DNA from: Colicola sp016286205
GTDB taxonomy: Bacteria; Bacteroidota; Bacteroidia; Bacteroidales; Paludibacteraceae
DNA length: 64,000 nucleotides
Direction: 5' to 3'
Assembly: GCA_016286205.1 (NCBI GenBank)
Contig: JAEESF010000004.1
Location: forward strand, 1 to 64,000
Position numbers and translations under genes: made by a program. The notes below the pieces were generated by a model. The model was not told the DNA's origin and did no database searches. It saw only the letters and a list, made by a program, of their open reading frames with translations. Of the stretch, positions 57,483 through 64,000 are shown one piece after another. Within the stretch, counting starts at the first letter, position 1, and each line of letters opens with the position of its first letter.

Positions 57483-59443
57483 GCTTGTTCCTCCTTTTCT
57501 TGTTCTTTTTGATACTTCTTCAGTGTATCTAGCAGGCTGATAACTGCTGCTACGCTAGGAGCTGAACTCATGCCGCCATGTCCTTTGTAGGGCGGGTTGC
57601 CATCGTAGAACTCATTGAGTGTGCCGATGCACAGTTCACTCATCTCTTGCTCAAATCCAACCAGCGTACGTTCCATGAAACTTGTTCCGCTGTATTTGTA
57701 CACATTCATGTAGGCGCGGGAGTAAGCCGTGATAGTTGATGGCCAAACGATACCATTGTGTAGCGCACGTTCGCGATCGCTTTGCGATCCCTGGTACATT
57801 GGACGATAGTTGCCGCTCTTAGGCGACAGACTGCGCAGTCCACGCGGAGTCAGAAGCTCTTTTGTACAGATATCGATTACCGCTTTCTGCTGATGCTTGT
57901 CCAGCGGGCTATAAGGCAAACCTACGGCCCAAATCATGTTCGGACGAACCTCTTTGTTAGCGTAGTTATCCACTACGTAATCGTTTAGATAGAGACCGTT
58001 CCAGAAGGTTTTGACAAACGCATCTTTAGTGATATCGGCTTGATATTCCATCAGGTCAGCACTTGTCTCTTTGCCCATCTCACGCAGCATTTCTGCGGTA
58101 AACAACATAGCGTTGTACCATAGCGCATTGATTTCTACTACATAACCCGTTCTCGGAGTGATAGGCCAACCGTTTTCGGTGGTGTTCATCCATGTGGCCG
58201 GTCGTTGCGTGCCATCTATCCAAATCAAACCGTTTTGCTGAACACACGCACGCGGGTGGTTCTGCTTACGGTAATAGGTAATGATGTCTAGACACAACTG
58301 GCCGTACAGATCAGCTGCTTCGCGAACTGTGTATTTGTGTGCGAATTTCTGAATAGCACGAACAAACCACAACAGCACATCGGGTTCATCCATACCGGTC
58401 ATCTTTATTTCGTGCGGTCTGCCGTTCATGAAACTCAGTACCTCCGGCACAGCCGTCTTGTTCATGATGGCGTCCCAGTATTCCGGACGATCTATATCCA
58501 ATGTGCAACTGGCTACGGAGAAGAAGGTAGTTCGTGCTTCTGCATGGAACCATGGGAATCCGGCCAGCAGATAACATTTGTCGCCTTCACGTTTATAGAA
58601 CTGACTGGCGGAATTCTTTAGGGTGGAAAACATATCTTCGCGTTTGATGCGGCGTTCCAATTCTTTCTTCCATGTCCCTTTCAGTGTGCTGGTTTTGCAT
58701 TCGGTCACACCCGCAGCGAAAATCACACTCTCGCCTTTCTTCATCGGCAGCTCGAAATATCCCGGAACCAGCAGATCCTCTTTGTAGGCATATCCGCGAT
58801 CGCGTTCTTTTTGATATTCGATACCCTTGTACCACTGCGGATCGTGGTGATACTCAACCGCTTTGCTGAACTGCATGTACAAGTTCGGGAAACCAGGATA
58901 CATGCGGTTGAAACGCCCGTTCTCGCAGTCATCCATGTTCGGATTAGCCAGCGTGTTCTCGTGAGTCAGTTCATTCACGTTGCGGAAAGCCAGAAATGGG
59001 CGGAAACGCAAGGTGGTCGGACTGCCGGATTCCAGCAGTGTGTAACGAATCAGTACACGCGGCTCAAAACTAACCAGCATACGCTCTTTTTGGAGGATCA
59101 TGGCGCCCACGCGATACACCGTGCGCGAGATCACTTCGCAATCGAACTCGCGGATGTACTTGTGCCCGTTAGGAGAGTAGGTGTTCTCACCATACTGATG
59201 CAAACCCAGATTAAATTCAGCGCCATGCTGAATCACTGTCTCATCCAGCGAACTGAGCAGAACATAATTGTCCGGCCCCAGTTCGGGAATGGGCATCACC
59301 AGTTGACCGTGGTATTTGCGCGTATTGCAATCTACCAAAGTGGTGGAATTGTACACACCTGCACGGTTGGTGCGAATCATCTCTTTCTGAAGCGAACGCT
59401 CCAGATTAACAAGCACAGTCTTGTCAAAATTCAGATAACTCAT
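57479..59443 (-). CDS. Glycogen debranching enzyme (amylo-alpha-1,6-glucosidase)
   Basis: 654 residues. N-terminal beta-sandwich (NRAGVYNSTTLVDCNTRKYHG) and C-terminal six-hairpin barrel with QQNGLIWIDGTQ, NALWYNAMLFTAEML and SDRERALHNGIVWPS. Removes alpha-1,6 branches from glycogen. Part of the unit guanylyltransferase, debranching enzyme, GT4, GH57. Confidence 0.92.
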   Translation of the reverse strand: MSYLNFDKTVLVNLERSLQKEMIRTNRAGVYNSTTLVDCNTRKYHGQLVMPIPELGPDNYVLLSSLDETVIQHGAEFNLGLHQYGENTYSPNGHKYIREFDCEVISRTVYRVGAMILQKERMLVSFEPRVLIRYTLLESGSPTTLRFRPFLAFRNVNELTHENTLANPNMDDCENGRFNRMYPGFPNLYMQFSKAVEYHHDPQWYKGIEYQKERDRGYAYKEDLLVPGYFELPMKKGESVIFAAGVTECKTSTLKGTWKKELERRIKREDMFSTLKNSASQFYKREGDKCYLLAGFPWFHAEARTTFFSVASCTLDIDRPEYWDAIMNKTAVPEVLSFMNGRPHEIKMTGMDEPDVLLWFVRAIQKFAHKYTVREAADLYGQLCLDIITYYRKQNHPRACVQQNGLIWIDGTQRPATWMNTTENGWPITPRTGYVVEINALWYNAMLFTAEMLREMGKETSADLMEYQADITKDAFVKTFWNGLYLNDYVVDNYANKEVRPNMIWAVGLPYSPLDKHQQKAVIDICTKELLTPRGLRSLSPKSGNYRPMYQGSQSDRERALHNGIVWPSTITAYSRAYMNVYKYSGTSFMERTLVGFEQEMSELCIGTLNEFYDGNPPYKGHGGMSSAPSVAAVISLLDTLKKYQKEQEKEEQA

Positions 59444-59464
59444 GATGTGATTTAATATTAAGTA

Positions 59465-60634
59465 TTAGTTGTATCTTCCTTCAAATTTCTCTTGCGCATC
59501 AGCTACAAACTGTTTGATGCGTTGTTCTTCGCCTTTTTTGCAAATCAGCAGTACACCGTTTTCTTCAGCAACAATCATGTCTTCCAGACCTTGAACTACC
59601 GCCAATTTGCCCGATTCCAACGTAACAATATTGTCTTTGCTGTCGTAGAACAGAGCTTGGCTGTGCAGACTCACATTGCCTGTCTCGTCTTTCTTGCTCA
59701 ACTCATACAGCGAACCCCATGTGCCTAGGTCGCTCCAGCCGAAATCGGATGGCAAAACAAACACGTTCTGCGCTTTTTCCATCACGCCATAGTCGATCGA
59801 TATGTTCGGACATTTCGGGAATATATCTTCTATGAACGCTTCTTCTCTGTCCGTGCCCATCCATTGCTCGCCTTCTTTGAACAACAGGGCTACTTCCGGC
59901 AAGTGTTGCTCAAAGGCAGCACGAATAGTCCGCATATTCCAGATAAAGATGCCGCTGTTCCAGAGAAACTCGCCGCTCTCCAGAAATACTTTCGCCATCT
60001 CCAGATTGGGTTTTTCCGTAAATGTCTTTACCGGATAAATATCCGCATATTTTTCGTTAAGAGTGGTCGAGACCCTATCGAGACAAACACGAGACTTTAT
60101 CGAGACATTATCGAGAGATAAAGCCGTCGGTTCTTGGATATATTGTATGTATCCGTATCCGGTCTCCGGACGAGTCGGTTTCATACCCAGCGTCAAGATA
60201 GCATCATGCTCGCTCACGAAATCAAATGCATGTGCGATGGTCTGACGAAATTTGTTTTCTTCCATGATTAGATGATCGCTGGCGGCCACCACAATGTTAA
60301 CATCTTCACTTTTCGCAATCGCGCGAATATGCTCCACGGCATAAGCGATGCAGGGTGCGGTGTTTCTTCGTGCCGGTTCGCACAATACCTGATCTTCTTT
60401 CATGTCCGGTACTTGTGCTAGAATCTGCTCTTTGTAAGCTACATTCGTGGCTACAATCATATTCTCAATGGGCACCAACGGACGAAAACGGTCTATCGTC
60501 ATCTGCAGCAAACTTCTTCCTGTCCCAAAGAAATCCAATAGCTGTTTTGGTTTGTCTGCACGGCTGAAAGGCCAGAACCTGCTGCCTATCCCGCCGGCCA
60601 TTATCACACAGTAATTATTTCGATTTTGTTCCAT
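59465..60634 (-). CDS. manC: Mannose-1-phosphate guanylyltransferase
   Basis: 389 residues from ATG 60634; upstream in-frame codons lie in the promoter. Signature VIMAGGIGSRFWPFSRADKPKQ (shortened here in effect to the GTP loop GGIGSRFWP), FTEKPN, and NSGIFIWNM. Makes GDP-mannose for surface glycans. Between GYGYIQYI and the YPVKTFTEKPN motif lies an extra stretch of about 20 residues (SLDNVSIKSRVCLDRVSTTL) encoded by a five-unit 11-bp DNA array, apparently an insertion in a surface loop. First gene of the glycogen unit. Confidence 0.92.
   Translation of the reverse strand: MEQNRNNYCVIMAGGIGSRFWPFSRADKPKQLLDFFGTGRSLLQMTIDRFRPLVPIENMIVATNVAYKEQILAQVPDMKEDQVLCEPARRNTAPCIAYAVEHIRAIAKSEDVNIVVAASDHLIMEENKFRQTIAHAFDFVSEHDAILTLGMKPTRPETGYGYIQYIQEPTALSLDNVSIKSRVCLDRVSTTLNEKYADIYPVKTFTEKPNLEMAKVFLESGEFLWNSGIFIWNMRTIRAAFEQHLPEVALLFKEGEQWMGTDREEAFIEDIFPKCPNISIDYGVMEKAQNVFVLPSDFGWSDLGTWGSLYELSKKDETGNVSLHSQALFYDSKDNIVTLESGKLAVVQGLEDMIVAEENGVLLICKKGEEQRIKQFVADAQEKFEGRYN
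60068..60122 (+). repeat. Five-unit 11-bp tandem array inside manC
   Basis: CGAGACCCTAT, CGAGACAAACA, CGAGACTTTAT, CGAGACATTAT, CGAGAGATAAA: five 11-bp units, 55 bp. Same unit as 46369-46401. 55 is not a multiple of 3, so flanking bases changed too if this was an insertion. Confidence 0.92.
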
Positions 60635-60662
60635 TTCTACGTGTTTTTTCACAATTAGCGTG

Positions 60663-60694
60663 CAAAGATATGAAAAAAAAATGATATGTGCAAG
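60663..60694 (-). promoter_or_regulatory. Promoter of manC and the glycogen unit
   Basis: Minus strand CTTG (60691-60694), 20 bp, TATCTTTG (60663-60670); -33 region CTTGCACATATCA. 29 bp before the start. Confidence 0.85.
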
Positions 60695-60754
60695 CGCGCG
60701 CGAACTTTTTTTACAAAAAAGTACAAAATTATGTACAAAAACCATTCCAAATAA

Positions 60755-60782
60755 CCTTTCGCCTTTCACCTTTCACCTTTAT
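60755..60782 (+). repeat. Heptad array in the gldD promoter
   Basis: CCTTTCG, CCTTTCA, CCTTTCA, CCTTTAT, directly followed by TTTG and the -7 box. It occupies the -33 region. Confidence 0.88.
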
Positions 60783-60786
60783 TTTG

Positions 60787-60794
60787 TACTTTTG
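60787..60794 (+). promoter_or_regulatory. Promoter -7 box of gldD
   Basis: TACTTTTG, 20 nt before ATG 60814. The place 20 bp upstream reads TTTC within the heptad array, not TTTG. Confidence 0.65.
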
Positions 60795-60813
60795 TACCGT
60801 AATTTGGCGGATT

Positions 60814-61413
60814 ATGTGCTTTAAGTCAGTTAAATGTGGATTTTTTGCCGTGGGTTTAGTGGCGATGTTTTGCGTCGCTTGTTCGCGTGTATCCACGCCG
60901 CGTCCATATGGCTACTATCGCATTACGCCACCCGATACGGCATATATGTCATTCTCTGCTTATTCGACTGATTTACAGCGCTATCCGTATGATTTTGCGC
61001 TATCTAAAAATGCCAAAGTCGAGCCGCGAACGGATGCCGCAGAACGCTATTGGGTCAATATCTATTATCCCGATTTGGACGCTACTATTCATTGCTCCTA
61101 CAAGCCCGTGCGTCACAATCTGCGCGAACTGACGGAAGATGCGTTGGAGTTCGTCTATCAGAATGCTTCGCATGCTTCGTCTATTCCTGAGCGCGAATAT
61201 GCTCATCCTGAAGCGAATGTCTATGGCGTTTTGTTCAATCTGGAAGGAAATACGGCCTCGTCGTGTCAGTTCTTCGTAACCGATTCCACACGCCATTTCT
61301 TCCGAGCTTCGATCTACTGCAATTGTCCGCCTAACGCTGATTCGTTAGCGCCTGTTTATGAATATCTGCAACGTGATGTAATTCGTCTGGTTGAATCGTT
61401 CGAATGGAAATAA
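60814..61413 (+). CDS. gldD: Gliding-motility lipoprotein GldD
   Basis: 199 residues with a lipoprotein signal (lipobox MFCVAC). The mature N-terminus RPYGYYRITPPDTAY and the phrase RYWVNIYYPDLDATIHCSYKP match GldD, an accessory lipoprotein of the gliding and type IX secretion machinery. Start at 60814 is set by the -7 box and the signal peptide. Overlaps the next gene by 10 bp. Confidence 0.88.
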   Translation: MCFKSVKCGFFAVGLVAMFCVACSRVSTPRPYGYYRITPPDTAYMSFSAYSTDLQRYPYDFALSKNAKVEPRTDAAERYWVNIYYPDLDATIHCSYKPVRHNLRELTEDALEFVYQNASHASSIPEREYAHPEANVYGVLFNLEGNTASSCQFFVTDSTRHFFRASIYCNCPPNADSLAPVYEYLQRDVIRLVESFEWK

Positions 61414-62543
61414 TCAAACCACATAGTCTGGCGCTACTTCTCGATCCTGAGAAGACCAATCTCGAGGCACTTCCTTTGTCCGCTGATGTACAGCCGGATT
61501 ATCTTTTTGTGGGTGGTTCTACAGGAGGAGATACGACCGAATTTATCCGATCAATTCGGAAGAAAATGCAATCTCTGGGATTGTCAATTCCTGTGATTCT
61601 TTTTCCTGGAAATCCGTCTCAGTTCTCCTCGGAAGCAGATGCGGTTTTGTTTCTCAGTCTGCTAAGCGGACGAAATCCGGAGATGTTGGTTGGTCAGCAG
61701 GTCAAAGCCGCTCGAGGAGTTAAGCAGTCGGGCATAGAAACGATTCCAATGGGCTATATTCTGGTGGACGGAGGAACCGAAACCAGCACGATGCGCGTGA
61801 CGCAAACTCAGCCTATTCCTGCTAACGAAATCGATACGATAGTCGATACGGCTATTGCGGCCGAACTGATGGGCAAACAGCTTGTTTATCTTGAAGCAGG
61901 AAGTGGGGCAAAAGTACCGATTTCATCGGAAATAATCGCGGCCGTGCGTAGCCATATTTCTATTCCGATTATCGTGGGCGGAGGTATTCGTACGCCGCAG
62001 GCGATGCAGAAGGCTTACGATGCAGGTGCAGATGTCGTTGTGATTGGCAATCATTTTGAGCAACATCCTGCTGAGTTGCGCGAATTTGTCCAGCGTCCGG
62101 CCGCTTGCTCTGAAGAAGATGAACGATACATGCGCCTGGCGCTTCTGGAAGCCGAAAAGGCATTTGCTGCAGACGAGATTCCTGTAGGTTGTATCATCGT
62201 TTCGCAGAACCAGATTATCGGTCGCGGGCACAACTTAACGGAGACACTAGACGATGTCACAGCACACGCTGAGATTCAGGCTATTACGGCTGCGGCACAA
62301 ACGCTGGGCGGTAAGTACCTGCCTGATGCAACACTTTATGTGACAGTCGAACCGTGCGTGATGTGTGCGGGTGCAATAGGTTGGGCGCAGATTCGTCGAA
62401 TCGTCTACGGTGCAGCCGATCCTAAACGCGGGTTCCAAAGTTTTGCTCCCAAAGCGCTGCATCCTAAGGCAACGATTACAGCCGGTGTTCTGGAAAAAGA
62501 ATGTCGTGAACTAATGCAAAAATTCTTTCAACAAAAACGATAA
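61404..62543 (+). CDS. Fusion of GGGP synthase and tRNA adenosine deaminase TadA
   Basis: 379 residues in one uninterrupted frame. Residues 1-230 are a geranylgeranylglyceryl-phosphate synthase (LLLDPEK, FVGGSTGGDTTEF, LFPGNPSQFSSEADA, GYILVDGGTETSTM, YLEAGSGA, IIVGGGIRTPQ), a TIM barrel that joins polyprenyl diphosphate to glycerol-1-phosphate. Residues 236-379 are a TadA-type deaminase with zinc and catalytic residues His288, Glu290, Cys318, Cys321 (AHAEIQAITAA, EPCVMCAGA), which makes inosine-34 in tRNA. An internal Met243 could start a separate TadA. The two functions have no known link. Overlaps gldD by 10 bp; 3 bp to the next gene. Confidence 0.9.
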   Translation: MEIIKPHSLALLLDPEKTNLEALPLSADVQPDYLFVGGSTGGDTTEFIRSIRKKMQSLGLSIPVILFPGNPSQFSSEADAVLFLSLLSGRNPEMLVGQQVKAARGVKQSGIETIPMGYILVDGGTETSTMRVTQTQPIPANEIDTIVDTAIAAELMGKQLVYLEAGSGAKVPISSEIIAAVRSHISIPIIVGGGIRTPQAMQKAYDAGADVVVIGNHFEQHPAELREFVQRPAACSEEDERYMRLALLEAEKAFAADEIPVGCIIVSQNQIIGRGHNLTETLDDVTAHAEIQAITAAAQTLGGKYLPDATLYVTVEPCVMCAGAIGWAQIRRIVYGAADPKRGFQSFAPKALHPKATITAGVLEKECRELMQKFFQQKR

Positions 62544-62546
62544 ATC

Positions 62547-64000
62547 ATGAGCAAAAAACAAGTCTTCAAAAATATGCGTTTTCCTTCGATTCCATCGTAC
62601 ATTTTCCGTGTAGGAGCGTTTGTCCTTTTGGCAACAGTTATCGTGCTGTTGTTCCCGCGCTATAACAATTCGTTTCGCTATCACTACGAGATAGGTAAAC
62701 CTTGGGGATATAGTCTGATAACGGCCGAATTCGATTTCCCGATTTATAAGACCGACGAACAGATGGAACAGGAACAGCAAAAACTGCTCTCCACGTTCAC
62801 ACCATACTTCAAATATATTCCGCGTGTTCAGCGCGAGGTGTTGGTTGTTTCGGTTCAAGATAAAGAATGGATGGAGCAAGAGGGGTATAGCCGAATAGCC
62901 ATCATGCAGAATGGCATTCAGAAGACTTACGTTATATCTGAAGTCTATACCCCTAAAACGGCTTACGACAAATATCGTTACGAGATAGTGCAAAACCTCG
63001 TGTTGGATACGGCACGCACAACTTCGCAACGCGAAAAACTGCTGACCACGCTTTCGCCAACTCAGGGTATGGTGCAAGCGGGCGAGAAGATCATCGATCG
63101 CGGTGAGATTGTCAACGACAATACCTACCAGATTTTACAGTCGCTCAAACGAGCTTACGAGAATGAGAATATGGGCAATCGCCAGCGTGCGCTCTCCATC
63201 ATGGGCGAAGCTATTCTAGTGCTGCTTTTCCTCTCAATGTTGGTCATCTATCTCTATGTTTTTCGTCGTCATTATTTGCGTGACACCAATACCGTTTTGT
63301 TCTTCTGCTTGCAGATGTTTATCGTCATCGCATTGGCGTGTCTCGCTCTGCGTTTTGACCTTTCGGTTTATCTGATTCCGTTTGCCTGGGTGCCTATTCT
63401 GACGCGCGTTTTCTTCGACTCACGTACGGCGTTGTTCCTGCATTTCACGACCATATTGATTGTTTCTATCGTGGTACCTGCACCGGTTGAGTTTTTCTTC
63501 ATCCAGATCGTTGTCGGAATGGTGGCTGTTTCGTCGTTGAGCGATATGACGCGCCGCGCGCAACTAGTACAAACGGCTGCGTGGATTCTCATGGCTCAAG
63601 TCATTGCATATACGGCTTTTTCGTTCGCTCAAACAGGAGTTTTGCGTTCGATCAACGCTTGGATGTATCTCTATTTCTTCATCTGCGCGCTGCTGACAGT
63701 CGGATGCTACGGACTGATTTATATGTTCGAGAAGATGTTCCGCTTTATCTCGTCCATCACTTTGGTCGAACTGACCGATATCAATTCCAATCTGTTGCAT
63801 ATGTTGGCCGAAAAAGCTCCGGGTACGTTCCAACATTCGATGCAAGTCAGCAATCTGGCCACCGAAGCGGCCAAGACGATTGGAGCGAATGCGCTTTTGG
63901 TTCGTACGGGTGCGCTCTATCATGATATAGGTAAGATTACCGATCCGCTCTATTATACGGAGAATCAGCAGGGTGTCGATAATCCGTTGCTGAAGATGGA
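62547..64000 (+). CDS. 7TM-HD family phosphodiesterase (PgpH-like), truncated by window end
   Basis: 484 residues visible, no stop. N-terminal membrane helix (about 19-36), extracytoplasmic 7TM-HD domain (about 45-210), seven membrane helices (about 215-410), and the start of a cytosolic HD domain: FQHSMQVSNLATEAAK and ALYHDIGKITD with the HD pair. Family members such as Listeria PgpH hydrolyse cyclic di-AMP. Starts 3 bp after the GGGPS-TadA fusion. Confidence 0.9.
   Translation, partial: MSKKQVFKNMRFPSIPSYIFRVGAFVLLATVIVLLFPRYNNSFRYHYEIGKPWGYSLITAEFDFPIYKTDEQMEQEQQKLLSTFTPYFKYIPRVQREVLVVSVQDKEWMEQEGYSRIAIMQNGIQKTYVISEVYTPKTAYDKYRYEIVQNLVLDTARTTSQREKLLTTLSPTQGMVQAGEKIIDRGEIVNDNTYQILQSLKRAYENENMGNRQRALSIMGEAILVLLFLSMLVIYLYVFRRHYLRDTNTVLFFCLQMFIVIALACLALRFDLSVYLIPFAWVPILTRVFFDSRTALFLHFTTILIVSIVVPAPVEFFFIQIVVGMVAVSSLSDMTRRAQLVQTAAWILMAQVIAYTAFSFAQTGVLRSINAWMYLYFFICALLTVGCYGLIYMFEKMFRFISSITLVELTDINSNLLHMLAEKAPGTFQHSMQVSNLATEAAKTIGANALLVRTGALYHDIGKITDPLYYTENQQGVDNPLLKM

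Overview
The window comes from a member of the Bacteroidales, probably a gut or anaerobe lineage; the genus cannot be named from sequence alone. Evidence: at least a dozen promoters of the Bacteroidetes type (TTTG at -33, 20 bp, TAnnTTTG at -7), almost no Shine-Dalgarno sites, the 286-residue primary sigma factor, FecI/FecR regulation, GldD, PCMD, DUF6242, DUF4476 and DUF5686 proteins, a bacterial GGGP synthase, and a GH57/GT4/debranching glycogen cluster. No prophage, IS element, CRISPR array or island is visible.

Layout. 1-608: end of an rRNA operon (23S 3' end, 5S, terminator). 706-3201: ECF sigma / FecR anti-sigma / STN-plus-beta-barrel operon. 3381-6975: GT4 glycosyltransferase, small exported protein, PCMD protein, esterase. 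7015-15089 (minus): PspC, DUF5686 barrel, XerD, lipoprotein, LolC-like permease, RbfA, ribosomal protein L34, RecO, phosphoesterase, SSB-like DUF3127. 15132-21151: Pgk, DUF6242 lipoprotein, folate cyclo-ligase (plus), an unknown helical protein, polyprenyl synthase, Ddl. 21236-25867 (minus): HhH protein, XseA, ComEC, Rpe, response regulator. 25994-28502 (plus): asparaginase and PepD. 28789-37601 (minus): CtpA, dCMP deaminase, 5'-nucleotidase, Mpl, trigger factor, BipA, His-rich DUF4476 protein. 37871-40433 (plus): PanD, Tgt, LptF/G. 40463-46238 (minus): glucan phosphorylase and two related secreted repeat proteins. 46619-48950 (plus): short RNB-S1 nuclease, membrane protein, small RHH-like protein. 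49050-52911 (minus): RpoD, tRNA-Arg, thioredoxin, ClpC-like ATPase. 52920-60634 (minus): porin, GH57, GT4 glycogen synthase-like, debranching enzyme, mannose-1-P guanylyltransferase. 60814-64000 (plus): GldD, a GGGP synthase-TadA fusion, and a 7TM-HD phosphodiesterase cut by the window end.

Most genes are housekeeping. The glucan genes (phosphorylase at 40463-43021; debranching enzyme, GT4 and GH57 at 54923-59443) together cover storage-glucan synthesis and turnover. Envelope genes (Mpl, Ddl, LptF/G, LolC-like, porin, GldD, PspC) are scattered through both strands.

What stands out is non-coding structure. Short tandem arrays with a strict period of 7 bp (one with 8 bp) sit at gene junctions, over stop codons, at promoters, beside the 5S gene and inside the FecR and STN genes. 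A second class has an 11 bp period, and three of those arrays are exactly five units (55 bp); one lies inside the guanylyltransferase coding sequence. Promoters share a longer -33 element than the usual consensus. Other odd points: a LolC-like gene whose start position reads ACG next to a heptad array, the GGGPS-TadA fusion, a ClpC-like ATPase without its middle domain, and an RNase R-like enzyme lacking its N-terminal RNA-binding domains.
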